Numbered from the stretch's first letter, positions 1 to 8,891 are shown. The stretch: DNA of 64,000 nt from Porphyromonas gingivicanis JCM 15907 (GCF_000614585.1 NZ_BAKX01000002.1:1-64000); one strand, 5' to 3'. Translations and numbers: made by a program. The notes: generated from the letters alone by a model not told the origin.

Positions 1-1327
1 CTGTCACGTTGAGTTCGGATAGCTGATTGTCGGAGCAGCGGAGATCCTGCAACTTGGGTTCTGGCTCACGTTGAGTTTGGATAGCTGATTGTCGTCGCAG
101 GAGAGTTGCTGTAACTCGGGGTTTTGGTTCACATTGAGTTCGGATAGCTGGTTACTGTAGCAGAAGAGATCCTGCAACTTGGGGTTCTGGCTCACATCGA
201 GTTCGGAGAGTTGGTTGCTGGAGCAGGAGAGTTTCTGTAACTCGGAGTTTTGGCTTACATCGAGTTGAGTGAGATCGTTCTCCCAGCATCCGAGATGGGT
301 GAGAGAGGGAGCTTCTTTTACATCAAGTTCTGTTACTCCTTGCCCATTTGCATAAAGAAAGTGTACATCTCCTTTGATGGTGATTTTGCCCTCTGGATCG
401 GTAATCTTGTAGTCTCTATTATCTACGTGTGTTGCACCCTCTACGCTGAACTCGTCATTGGCTCTGATATCCAGAGTAATAATCTCGTTTGCTTTCTTTT
501 GAGTGGTAAGGGATATTTGGAGGGTAAGTCCTTCGTAGGATGCATAGTGAGTTTTTCTTCTCAAGATATAAGAGTACTCAGGGTTCCATCCTTTCTTGAG
601 AGCTTCCTCTACTTGCGCTTTGGTGCAGACATTATCGCCGGGGTATTCTTTTTTTTTGATTTTGCTGACTACGACAAATCTGCCTTTCATCTCTTTTGCA
701 CTACGGTCGGGGAGTGTAGCTACGAGATCGGATATCGCTTTGTTTTTAATCTTGTTCTTGTAGCAGTAGAGGGTTTCTAAGTTGGGGTTTTTGCTCACGT
801 CGAGTTGTGTGAGATAGTTGAACTGGCAGCGTAGGGCTTTCAAATTAGGATTCTTACTCACATCAAGTTGAGCGAGTTGATTATTCTCGCAGTCGAGGGT
901 TTGTAAGTCGCGGTTTTGCCTCACATCGAGTTGAGTGAGTTTGTTAGCTGTACAGCGGAGGGTTTTCAAGTTGGGGCTCTTACTCACATCGAGTTGTGTG
1001 AGTTGATTACCTTCGCAGTAGAGTTTCTGCAACTTGGGGTTCTGGCTCACATCGAGTTGAGTGAGTTTGTTTGCTGTACAGCGGAGAACGGTTACATCGC
1101 CTTTGATGGTAATGCGCCCCTCGCTGTCGGTTATGGTGTAGATTGTGCCAGAATCAAGGGTCGCACCCTCTACTACAAAGTCTCCGTTGGCTGTAATGCC
1201 TAATGAGATCATTTTCCCTGTGGTTTGTTTTGTAGTCATTGTAATCTGGCTTTGTGCATAGTACGGGTGGCGGTTAGTAGCGCCATGAGGCAAGGAGTAT
1301 GCCCAAGAGTAATTTTCCTTTTCTCAT
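1..1327 (-). CDS. Secreted leucine-rich-repeat protein (InlJ/BspA-like), 3' end beyond window
   Basis: Cysteine-ladder LRR protein with 21-residue repeats of the form LTQLDVSQNPKLQKLYC. The architecture is a short N-cap domain (ISLGITANGDFVVEGAT), seven or so LRRs, a linker with SDLVATLPDRSAKE, then a second N-cap and LRR module that runs off the left edge. Such proteins are exported and sit on or outside the cell surface, where relatives bind host proteins or other bacteria. The likely start is the ATG at 1327 (MRKGKLLLGILLA...), because the signal peptide is only recovered by joining frames between about 1250 and 1300. A second frameshift lies near 56, where an internal repeat has GGG in place of the GGGG seen at 175-178. 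Same family as the genes at 9527, 11925, 35679, 41142 and 56054. Confidence 0.85.
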
Positions 1328-1562
1328 TGTTTTCTTTATAGGGTTAGTATATATTATATCCTTTCATTTTCCTACCGATAAGGGGGTACTTCAAAGCCTT
1401 TTTTTAGCAATCGTTGAAGTCTTTCTTTTTTAACATTTTGGCAGGGCGTTAAAACGATGTTCCCAAAGAGATGGCAAAGTTCCTACTTTTTCCCTGAAAA
1501 ATACTTATCAATTTCTGCCAAAAAACTGTCATTTTCGGACATCTTGTAGGAGATAAAACCGT

Positions 1563-1636
1563 AAAAATCGGACATCAAATATTTGTATTTGTCTGTAAAA
1601 CAGATAGTAATATACTATTTTTGATGTCCGATTTTT
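1563..1636. repeat. Nested inverted repeat, possible cruciform or structured RNA
   Basis: Perfect 17-bp inverted repeat (1563-1579 with 1620-1636, core ATCGGACATCAAA) enclosing two smaller perfect hairpins: TCTGT/ACAGA at 1592-1604 and ATAGTA/TACTAT at 1604-1618. The word TCGGACATC occurs a third time at 1536-1544. It lies in the gene-free stretch 1328-1849 between divergent genes. The rest of that stretch is AT-rich and I see no coding potential in it. It could be a MITE or REP-like element, a small RNA or a protein-binding site; the sequence does not decide between these. Confidence 0.6.
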
Positions 1637-1849
1637 CACTATCCCTAAAAAGAGGGTGGTAGAGTTTCTTTTCCTCTCTATTGAGTAAATGTGTGCCGAG
1701 AGTATTCTTCCTGTTTTAACATTTGAGGTATTTTTCTTAGCGTTATGAACACGTTCTTTTTGAGAAAATAGAGATTCGAAAGAGGGAGAGGCGTTCGCTT
1801 GTACACCCCCGATGAGCAAAAGTTCGAAGCTCCGCAAGAGGAGGGTCAA

Positions 1850-1912
1850 TTTGTGCATCTCAACTATTCGCAATAAATTTGTAACCATGGTTACGGTTAC
1901 GGCGGTTACAAA
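1850..1912 (+). promoter_or_regulatory. Promoter with overlapping palindromic operator for the ATPase gene
   Basis: TTTG at 1850-1853 and TAAATTTG at 1874-1881 are spaced 20 bases apart, matching the Bacteroidetes -33/-7 consensus. The -7 element runs into the perfect palindrome GTAACCATGGTTAC (1881-1894). Two further GGTTAC copies follow (1895-1900, 1904-1909), so TTTGTAACC at 1878 and GGTTACAAA at 1904 also form an inverted repeat. The position over the expected transcription start suggests a repressor site. The regulator is unknown. Confidence 0.7.
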
Positions 1913-1924
1913 AAGAAAAGAGCT

Positions 1925-3247
1925 ATGAAGTTTTACGATAGGACCAACGAATTGGCGGAGTTGACCCGCATACAAAAGCTCTCTTTTGAAGAGCATTCTC
2001 GCCTGACGGTCATAACGGGCAGGCGTCGCATCGGCAAAACAAGCCTCATAATGCAAGCCGTAGAGGGCACACCCACCGTTTACCTTTTCGTGGGGCGTAA
2101 GAACGAAGCCACCCTTTGTGAGGAGTTCATTCCCATTATTCGGCAGGCGTTGGGGATCTTCGTTCCCGCTGAAATCCGCTCCTTCCGCACGCTCTTTCAA
2201 TACTTGATGGAGGTCGCTGGCAACACTCCTTTTAACTTAGTACTCGACGAGTTTCAAGAATTTTACAACATCAACGAGGCGGTTTACAGCGATATGCAAA
2301 ACATTTGGGATCAGTACCGCAAGCGTTCTCGCATGAACCTCATCGTCTCGGGGTCGCTCTACTCGCTCATGCAGAAGATATTCCAGAGTGCCAAGGAGCC
2401 TCTTTTCGGACGAGCAGACAACACGATTAAGTTGGAAGCCTTCTCCCCGTTCACACTCAAAGAGATACTACACGACTACCACAAGGAATACACGCCCGAC
2501 GACCTTCTGGCTCTCTATACCTTCACGGGCGGAGTACCTAAGTACGTGGAGCTCTTTTGCGATAATAGAGTGCTTACGGTGGATGCAATGATTGATTTTA
2601 TGGTGCGAGACAACTCCCCCTTTACCGAAGAGGGCAAGTACCTACTCATCGAGGAATTTGGCAAAAACTACGCCACTTACTTCTCTATAATCGGTCTCAT
2701 ATCGGGCGGCAGGAACACCCAACCCGAAATAGAGAATGCTCTCGGCAACAAAAGTCTCGGTGGGTATATCAAGCGGTTGATAGAGGACTACAACATCCTA
2801 TCACGCCAACGCCCCATTCTCTCCAAAGAGGGAACACAAACGGTGCGCTACGAGATACGGGATAACTTTATCCGATTTTGGTTCAACTACTTCGACCGCC
2901 ACCGTTCGCTCATAGAGATTAAGAACTTCGAGGCTCTTCGGGAGATTGTTCGTGCGGACTATCCAACCTATTCGGGCGTGATGCTGGAGCGTTATTTCAA
3001 GCAACAAATGGCAGAGAGCCTCCAGTATCGTGCTATCGGTTCGTGGTGGGAAACCAAGGGCAAAGCGTACGAAATAGACATTGTAGCCCTCAAAGTAGAG
3101 AAGAATAGAGCCGTCGTGGCGGAAGTAAAAAGACAGCGGAAGAACTTCCGTCCCGAACTCTTGGCGGAGAAAGCTGCACACCTCAAGCAGAAACTTCTCC
3201 CGAAGTATCAAATCGAGCAACGTTGCCTCTCCTTGGACGATATGTAA
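1925..3247 (+). CDS. AAA+ ATPase with C-terminal DUF234 nuclease-like domain
   Basis: 440 residues. N-terminal archaeal-type ATPase domain: Walker A in TGRRRIGKTSL (about residues 31-41) and Walker B LVLDEFQEF (about 105-113). The C-terminal third resembles DUF234, with a PD-(D/E)XK-like pattern: EIDIVAL and then VVAEVKRQ near residue 400. In this family the ATPase and nuclease-like domains are fused and the cellular role is unproven; mobile-element or defence roles have been suggested. It starts 12 bases after an operator-like palindrome array, so its expression appears controlled. It converges on the DUF4365 gene with 29 bases between stop codons. The reading frame is intact. Confidence 0.85.
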   Translation: MKFYDRTNELAELTRIQKLSFEEHSRLTVITGRRRIGKTSLIMQAVEGTPTVYLFVGRKNEATLCEEFIPIIRQALGIFVPAEIRSFRTLFQYLMEVAGNTPFNLVLDEFQEFYNINEAVYSDMQNIWDQYRKRSRMNLIVSGSLYSLMQKIFQSAKEPLFGRADNTIKLEAFSPFTLKEILHDYHKEYTPDDLLALYTFTGGVPKYVELFCDNRVLTVDAMIDFMVRDNSPFTEEGKYLLIEEFGKNYATYFSIIGLISGGRNTQPEIENALGNKSLGGYIKRLIEDYNILSRQRPILSKEGTQTVRYEIRDNFIRFWFNYFDRHRSLIEIKNFEALREIVRADYPTYSGVMLERYFKQQMAESLQYRAIGSWWETKGKAYEIDIVALKVEKNRAVVAEVKRQRKNFRPELLAEKAAHLKQKLLPKYQIEQRCLSLDDM

Positions 3248-3276
3248 CCTTTATAATTTCCACTTCTTTCTTCTAT

Positions 3277-3768
3277 TTATATTTCTTTACCTGCCTCTTT
3301 TTTTTGTGAATGGATTCCAGATACTCTTTTAAAAATTGAAGCCCAGTCTATTGTTGAAAGCTTTTCACTTCTGGGGATTTTTACGGTAAAGGAAGCTTTT
3401 CCCTGGGGAGGTTCTGGGATATCTCTTATGAAAATATAATAGGCTTCGTTTTCTTCTTCCACATATTTAATAAGTAAAGCACATGAGAGTTCTTCTTTTA
3501 AGAGATTGTAGGTTGCTACTTTTAGTCGTTGTCTCTCATACTCTGGCTCCCGTTTACCCTTGTTAGATTTTTTAGAACTCTTTAGTTGAACAAGAATTTT
3601 AATAGGATAAACATCCCCTTCAAGTATTGGAATTATTATATAATCTACCCCGTAATCAGGGAACTCTTTTCTGCAAATCCATTCTTGAGGCAGATGAGTT
3701 TGCAAAAAGCGACCAGACGTTTCTTCTAATACGTGCTCCTTAGTTCTTTGGGGGAATTCTTTCGTCAT
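3277..3768 (-). CDS. DUF4365 domain protein (PD-(D/E)XK nuclease-like)
   Basis: 163 residues. The stretch FPDYGVDYIIIPI followed by KILVQLKSSK matches the DUF4365 pattern, in which a D and a later Q-x-K form a restriction-endonuclease-like site. The substrate and role are not established; members occur often in mobile and defence neighbourhoods. It ends facing the ATPase gene. The C-terminus is lysine-rich (HSQKKEAGKEI). No frameshift is seen. Confidence 0.75.
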   Translation of the reverse strand: MTKEFPQRTKEHVLEETSGRFLQTHLPQEWICRKEFPDYGVDYIIIPILEGDVYPIKILVQLKSSKKSNKGKREPEYERQRLKVATYNLLKEELSCALLIKYVEEENEAYYIFIRDIPEPPQGKASFTVKIPRSEKLSTIDWASIFKRVSGIHSQKKEAGKEI

Positions 3769-3910
3769 ATTTCTGTTGCTAATTATTTCTTCTTTGTGCG
3801 AATTTAGTCATTTTTTTATTGGTGGAGTGGTGCGGTTTGAGTACTGTCGAAAGGATTTTTAGGAATTGCGGTGCAGTTCCTTTTTAATCAAAGTTTACAC
3901 CGATGGTAGT

Positions 3911-4015
3911 ATGCAAGGATTATCTATTTTAGGATTGGTCGTATTGGTTGGGGCTGTGGTGCAATGGACTCGTAGAACGCCCCGTCGCAGGTTGCACCGT
4001 AAACGCAACTCATAA
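3911..4015 (+). CDS. Small membrane peptide with arginine-rich tail
   Basis: A 34-residue ORF starting MQGLSILGLVVLVGAVVQW: one hydrophobic segment (about residues 4-19), then a tail with nine Arg/Lys (RRTPRRRLHRKR). This layout resembles type I toxins and small phage or holin-like peptides, but no family is recognised. It is the only + strand gene candidate in the 3769-4319 gap. Upstream, a hairpin followed by TTTTT (3861-3885) could end a leader transcript. Downstream are GC-rich hairpins near 4020-4090. Translation is unproven. Confidence 0.4.
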   Translation: MQGLSILGLVVLVGAVVQWTRRTPRRRLHRKRNS

Positions 4016-4254
4016 AAGAACAAAGGGGCAACCCTCTCCTTTTTCTCAGTAATTATACCGCCCCTCTCTCAAGGGAGGGTATTTCTTTTTGCTCCCTCTC
4101 CTCTTTCTTTTTGGTGGTATTTATCTCTCGCCTTTTATTCCCAAAATGGGCAAAGAGCATAGCGGTAGACTTTTCGCACCTCTTGATATTCCGACTTTGC
4201 CCTTTGCTTGGCGAATGAATGCCCAAGGAGCACCCCTCCCGAACAATCCCCTAT

Positions 4255-4291
4255 AAAAAAGAGACCGCCCTCGTGTGATGGTCTCTTTTTT
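4255..4291. terminator. Bidirectional intrinsic terminator
   Basis: Perfect stem AAAAAAGAGACC / GGTCTCTTTTTT with a 13-base loop, T-rich on both strands. It sits just past the stop codon of the HEPN-like gene (minus strand). Confidence 0.8.
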
Positions 4292-4319
4292 TGTCTTCCT
4301 CTTGAAGAGAGTTATTTTC

Positions 4320-4997
4320 TCAATCTCGGAGACGCTCCCAATCTTTAGAAGATACTAAAAGATTAATCAAATCTCGTATAAATATGGATAAAAGGAAGAA
4401 AATAAATCCTTGCTCGCTTATTTCTGACAATGCTTTTTGTCCGTGCAGGAGCCTATTCCTGAATCTCATAGTAATGTATACAAGAGCCTCGATTTTTTCT
4501 GTCAGAGAAGGGTTGTTGTTCAAAAGAATATCTCTTGTCCTTTTTTTAGTGCTTCCGTTGCCGAATAAATCTTCGAAATCTTTATTGGTTGTTTTTTCGC
4601 TTGTTTCAGAATTAGTGATATATCTCTCGTTGAAAAAAGAGAATAAAGAATTGATTTTTTCGAGGAGGACTTGAGAGAGCTCCTTCCCCCCATTTGTGTT
4701 CTGATCTAATAGAGTTTTAATATTATTCCAACCCTTTTTGGTACTATCTTTTCTGTTTGTTAGAAATTTTTCAAAGAGTGCGTAGTAAAAGCTAAACTCT
4801 TCTGTTATAAGTAAAGTGGCGGGACTAATGGGGTATGAGAGCTTGTTGCCTAGCCATTCTGCCATGTCTGTTGAAGCCTCTTCCATAAATAAATGAAATT
4901 CGTCTTCTGGATAATGATGGTGATCCTTACATGTAGAAATGAATTCTTTTATTAGATTATTCTTTATCTCTAGGTATATAAATTCTTCGCGTGTCAT
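4320..4997 (-). CDS. Hypothetical protein, possible HEPN domain
   Basis: 225 residues, AT-rich compared with its neighbours, largely helical in composition. Near residue 180 it has FRNRLLHGQ, an R-x4-H motif typical of HEPN ribonuclease or RNA-binding domains (ApeA-like and related). Beyond this I do not recognise the protein. It lies between the DUF4365 gene and a CI-like repressor, a setting consistent with a defence or mobile-element gene. The AT-rich composition suggests acquisition by transfer. An HEPN assignment from one motif is tentative. Confidence 0.5.
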   Translation of the reverse strand: MTREEFIYLEIKNNLIKEFISTCKDHHHYPEDEFHLFMEEASTDMAEWLGNKLSYPISPATLLITEEFSFYYALFEKFLTNRKDSTKKGWNNIKTLLDQNTNGGKELSQVLLEKINSLFSFFNERYITNSETSEKTTNKDFEDLFGNGSTKKRTRDILLNNNPSLTEKIEALVYITMRFRNRLLHGQKALSEISEQGFIFFLLSIFIRDLINLLVSSKDWERLRD

Positions 4998-5091
4998 TTT
5001 TTTTGCTTATTAGTTGATAATTCAGTTATATTTTCGGGTCAATGGGGTTGCTTCGAGGGGCTTGGGGACGTTGCTCCCGCTCTCCACCGCA

Positions 5092-5792
5092 TCACGCTAA
5101 GAGGGTGTTCGAGATGAATCCTTTCACACGGAAGATGTTGTGGATGTTAGCGCCGAAGATTTCAAACGGGGCGTAGAGCGTTTGGTTTTCGTTGTCCGAT
5201 ATACAGCGTATGATGTGCCCGCTCTCCTCGTCGTTGCCCACGATGCAGAGGCGTTTTATCATGCGTTGTCCGTCTCGGGTTACCACCAAGTAGACTTCGC
5301 CGTTGATGATGGTGTCGATGCGTTCGGGCGAGATAACGACGATGTCTTTTTCCTTTGCCGTGGGGTACATACTATCGCCCGTTACGTTGAAGCCGATGCA
5401 CCCCTCATAACCGGGGAAGTTGATGCGCGTGTAGGGTTGCTGGAGTTCGTTGTCTTCGATGCCCTCGATGTTGCTCGCTGTGGCAGACATCAAGTAGAAG
5501 TATTTGAGGCTGTTGCGGTCGTTGAGCGAAGTTGGTTCACCCTCTGCCGAGTCGTCCCTCTCGTCGCTGAGCATATCGCCCTCTCCATAGAGCAACCACT
5601 TGCGGTTGAGTTGTGGGTATTGGCGCAAAATCTCTTCGAGCTTCTCCGATCCGATGCCTATACGCATCGAGGATACGTAACCGTTGGAGAGTCCGCACTG
5701 CATTTCAAAACTTTTGATTGAGATACCTTGGTGGCGGATAAATTGCAGTAGGCGCAACTTGATGGGCTGATGTTAAGCGGTTGAGTAGCCAT
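5092..5792 (-). CDS. XRE/S24 (LexA/CI-like) transcriptional repressor
   Basis: N-terminal helix-turn-helix (FEMQCGLSNGYVSSMR) and C-terminal S24 peptidase-like domain with the nucleophile region VTGDSMYPT and the general-base lysine in RMIKRLC. Proteins of this kind repress genes and self-cleave under RecA/SOS signals. The open frame begins with TTG at 5757, but adding one C to a CCC run near 5765 joins it to the ATG at 5792. That gives the usual N-terminus (MATQPLN..IKLRLLQFI), so I take 5792 as start. It is 24 bases downstream of the HXXEE gene on the same strand, so the two are probably co-transcribed. Confidence 0.85.
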
Positions 5793-5816
5793 AATTTACT
5801 CGTTATATTTCTTCGT

Positions 5817-6350
5817 TTATTTCTTTTTGTACTCCCAGCGATGGAACTGGGACATAAGGTAAAATGCCGACCCTAAACTGATGGCGGTGAGGAGGATGCC
5901 GACAATGCCCCACGCTATCATTTGTTCGAGTGAGAGGAGGTCTGCCTTGACAAATTGGGCAAAGGCATATCCGCAGTAGGGTAGGGTGAGGAGCGTGGTG
6001 AGGAGGACGGGCACATATTTGCCATACACTGCCCATTGGACAAGGTGCGCCACAAGGTGCAGGGAGTGCCCGACCAAGGCGGCAAACCACCATTGATAGT
6101 TGCCCGAGCCGATGGCGTAGAGTACGATGAGGCAGAGAAGAATGAACTCGTGCGCTGTACCGAGGGCAAATGTTGCTGTTGAGTAGTCGAACACTTTCTG
6201 CCGGGTGAGGAGCTTTGCTACTTGTGGGAAGCGTTGTTCTATCTCCGCTCTATGACGAGTTAGCCAGCTTCGGAACATTATAATTTCCTCATACTCGTGG
6301 AGCATAAATGCAAGAGGCAGCAATAGCAGGGTAAACTCGACCGACTTCAT
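5817..6350 (-). CDS. HXXEE domain membrane protein
   Basis: 177 residues. The diagnostic LHEYEEI motif (HxxEE) is near residue 18, with four to five hydrophobic segments and a further conserved-looking HSLHLVAHLVQW. HXXEE proteins are inner-membrane proteins of unknown biochemical function; the histidine and glutamates suggest metal binding. It is the first gene of a two-gene unit with the S24 repressor. Confidence 0.8.
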   Translation of the reverse strand: MKSVEFTLLLLPLAFMLHEYEEIIMFRSWLTRHRAEIEQRFPQVAKLLTRQKVFDYSTATFALGTAHEFILLCLIVLYAIGSGNYQWWFAALVGHSLHLVAHLVQWAVYGKYVPVLLTTLLTLPYCGYAFAQFVKADLLSLEQMIAWGIVGILLTAISLGSAFYLMSQFHRWEYKKK

Positions 6351-6850
6351 TCCTTTTTCTAATCTTTATTCTCTCAACTCGAACCTCTAATCTTTATTCG
6401 ACTCCTCTCAGTGGGTTTCGGGCGTTAGGAACGTGCCTTTTGCTCCGAATGATTATACCTTTCTTTTTTTTGCGTAGAACATTTTCTAAAATATGATAGA
6501 GCGTTTAGTGTAAAAGTTCTATCTTTGTGGCGTAAATGTTCCGTCGCTTGCAAAAGTACGACATTTATCTCGAAAGAAAAAAGTGCTTCCCTCGGAGCAT
6601 TCCCTAAGTTGAGCGTGAGGCATTGGCTCTTTTTTACTCAGAAGGCTCTTTGTTGCGGTTGGCTGTTAGAGCATTGTACAAGGCACAGGGAGGTCGCAGA
6701 GGATGCTGTGAGAGTGTTGTGCGGTGTTGGCAAGAGGAGATACTTTAACGCCTCTCAGAGGGAGATTGGAAAACATAGAGAGGGCGGGCAAATGTAGCTC
6801 TAAAGAGCTTTCTTAAGCGTTGGTAATTAACATTAAAAGATAGGATTATT
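6351..6850. other. Intergenic region with opposed promoter-like motifs
   Basis: No convincing gene; a 90-codon + strand ORF at 6525 has no recognisable features. TATCTTTG at 6520-6527 (+) and TACTTTTG on the minus strand (6558 to 6551) match the Bacteroidetes -7 motif, without clear -33 partners. The minus one could drive the HXXEE-repressor unit and the plus one the replication genes, which would make this a divergent control region under the CI-like repressor. Confidence 0.4.
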
Positions 6851-7783
6851 ATGAAAGATGCATTTTACTTTTCGCACGATAGCAATGCTTCGCGCGATGC
6901 CAAAATCGTAGCCGTGCGCCGTAAGTTCGGGGCTATGGGTTATGGTGTTTACTTTATGATTATCGAGCGTCTCCGAGAGGAGCGAGACTATACCCACTGC
7001 CGTTGCTATGCCGATTTGGCATACGATATCCAGGTGGACGAAGAGGTGGTGCGCTCCATTGTGGAGGACTTTGAACTCTTTGCCTTTACCGAGTGTGGCG
7101 ACCGATTCTTTTCGCCCAGTCTGCTCCGCCGTATGGAGTTGATGGAAGCATCTCTGCAAGAAAGGAGTAAATCTTCTGCCAGCAAGAGTAGGCGGACGGG
7201 CATCTCACGAGGCAATCCTAATTTTCTGTTAGGGCACACCAACCCATACAAAGAAAAGATTGAGAAAAATAGAGAGAACTCCGATAAAATCAATAATTCC
7301 GATAATTCGGTAGATAATTCTCTAACTATAATTCCGAATTATGACAACGATGCAGCAATAGCAAAAGATAATTCGGTGCAGAATTATGAACGAATTATGC
7401 CCCCTATAAAAGAAAAGAAAGAAAAGGAAACAGAACCTAACCTAACTCAAGGGGGAGAGAGTGCGCCCGAAACACGCAACGCTGCGCCACGCTTCGTTGC
7501 CCCCACCGAGGGAGAGGTAGAGCGGTTTGTTCGAGAGGGTGGTTATGAGGTCGATGCCGAGCGCTTTGTTTCGTTTTATGCCTCCAAGGGTTGGATGGTG
7601 GGGCGCAACAAGATGAAAGATTGGCAAGCGGCAGTACGCAACTGGCACCGACGAGAGCGCAAGGAGGTTGCCGAGCGTAAGCCAGTGGGCGAGTGTCGAG
7701 TGTTGGAGTGGGGGCAGCGGTCAGAAGCCGTTGGTATGCGTTTCAATCGAGATGCCAATGCCGAGTGGGGCAGGGCTGTCTGA
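6851..7783 (+). CDS. DUF4373 (Lin1244/Lin1753-like) replication initiator-like protein
   Basis: 310 residues. The N-terminal domain (DAFYFSHDSNASRDAKI, then RRKFGAMGYGVYFMIIERLRE) is the winged-helix DUF4373 typical of phage and Bacteroidetes replication proteins. The middle is low-complexity and Asn-rich (residues about 125-190). The C-terminal part has the DnaD-like pattern F..FYASKGWMVGRNKMKDWQAAVRNW. It probably binds origin DNA or the helicase loader. It is followed 84 bases later by a DnaC-like ATPase, the usual partner. Confidence 0.8.
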   Translation: MKDAFYFSHDSNASRDAKIVAVRRKFGAMGYGVYFMIIERLREERDYTHCRCYADLAYDIQVDEEVVRSIVEDFELFAFTECGDRFFSPSLLRRMELMEASLQERSKSSASKSRRTGISRGNPNFLLGHTNPYKEKIEKNRENSDKINNSDNSVDNSLTIIPNYDNDAAIAKDNSVQNYERIMPPIKEKKEKETEPNLTQGGESAPETRNAAPRFVAPTEGEVERFVREGGYEVDAERFVSFYASKGWMVGRNKMKDWQAAVRNWHRRERKEVAERKPVGECRVLEWGQRSEAVGMRFNRDANAEWGRAV

Positions 7784-7867
7784 GCATTTCGAGGGGGCGG
7801 TGCAGAAGCGTTGTGGCGTTTCGAGTAGCATTACCCATCTAAGCTATTTCTCAAAAAGAGAACAAGT

Positions 7868-8623
7868 ATGAGCAAACAGAGTATTCGCATCAGCCGATTG
7901 GTTCAGTTGGTACGTGAGGGGGGCAGTTTCCCTCTCATTGAGCGCACTCCGATGAACATTGCCCTTGCCAGCTATGAGGAGGCGTTTCTCGCAGTGGCAC
8001 GCTTGCTTTTACCGCAGGGTTTTGCGGTAGATGAGCATAATAGGAGGGCTGTTTTCTACCTTTTGCAGTGGTTGGAGGGGAGTGTTAATGCTCGCTGTGA
8101 GGAGCCTATGGAGGGGCGTATGGTGCCTGCCGATTTGAGTAAAGGCTTCTTTGTGTGTGGACCAACGGGCACGGGTAAATCGCTCGTAATGAACATTATG
8201 TCGGAGCTATGCACGCATCTCGGGGTAACGTATCGTATTGGGGATAAGCGTTTCCCTCTTGCTTGGCAGAGTCTGCGCGCCAGCACCATCTGCATGCAGT
8301 ATGCTCGGGAGGGGCGTTTGGACACTTTCGTAAAACCTCGAGTACTGTGTATTCAGGACTTGGGTTCAGAGCCACGAGAGGTACTCTATATGGGCAATCG
8401 GGTGGAGTTGTTACGTATGATTATCGAGGAGCGGGGCGATCGGCACGACTGCATTACTCACTTTACGAGCAATTATAGGTTGGCAGGCGAGCGGCTCCTG
8501 CAGTGTTATGGTTCGAGGGCGGTCTCTCGCCTCTTTGAGATGTGTAATTATGTGGAGATGAAAGGCGAGGATAGGCGCAGAGCATCGATAGGAAAAGGCT
8601 CTCAAAAAGAGGCTCTTGCATAA
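7868..8623 (+). CDS. DnaC/IstB-like ATPase (helicase loader)
   Basis: 251 residues. Walker A is FFVCGPTGTGKSLVMN (about residue 97), the Walker B region is VLCIQDLGSEP, sensor I is ITHFTSN, and an arginine-finger-like RAVSRLFEM follows. This is the DnaC/DnaI family that loads replicative helicase; phage and plasmid versions pair with DUF4373 or DnaD proteins, as here. The frame is intact. It may serve a resident mobile element rather than the chromosome. Confidence 0.8.
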   Translation: MSKQSIRISRLVQLVREGGSFPLIERTPMNIALASYEEAFLAVARLLLPQGFAVDEHNRRAVFYLLQWLEGSVNARCEEPMEGRMVPADLSKGFFVCGPTGTGKSLVMNIMSELCTHLGVTYRIGDKRFPLAWQSLRASTICMQYAREGRLDTFVKPRVLCIQDLGSEPREVLYMGNRVELLRMIIEERGDRHDCITHFTSNYRLAGERLLQCYGSRAVSRLFEMCNYVEMKGEDRRRASIGKGSQKEALA

Positions 8624-8819
8624 TGAGATATTGTGGCATTGTTATGAAGTCTCGTATTCGGTTGTTGGGCAGAATAGGCTCTCGACACGTTCTCGCTCCT
8701 TGCGCTTTGTACCCTACTCTCTCTCTTTTTGCGCAACCTAAGCTATTGCTTGCAAATGTGCGTTCCTGTTGCCTCTGTGTAATAGCCTCAAAAAGACGAT
8801 GGGTAGGGAGGGTAGAAAC

Positions 8820-8891
8820 AAAAAACAGTCCCTTGTTTCCCAACAAGGAACTGTGAACGGTTTATTTTCTTGTATTCTTGTCTCTTATGAG
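8820..8891 (-). ncRNA. Candidate small RNA ending in an intrinsic terminator
   Basis: On the minus strand, TACTTTTG (8905 to 8898) fits the -7 consensus. About 45-70 bases downstream is a strong hairpin, ACAGTTCCTTGT / ACAAGGGACTGT (8826-8853), followed by TTTTTTG. This would make a transcript of about 70 nt with no ORF. No proper -33 TTG is present, which weakens the case. The rest of the 8624-9126 gap shows no gene. Confidence 0.35.

Noticed and set aside
250-1203. Plus-strand ORFs at 250 and 916
   Set aside because: They run antisense to the LRR repeats and simply mirror the repeat structure.
1529-2200. 223-codon minus-strand ORF
   Set aside because: It lies across the spacer and the first part of the ATPase gene; composition and lack of motifs mark it as a shadow.
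8623-8856. 77-codon ORF after the DnaC-like gene
   Set aside because: No ribosome site, domain or conservation hint; it ends inside the terminator hairpin.
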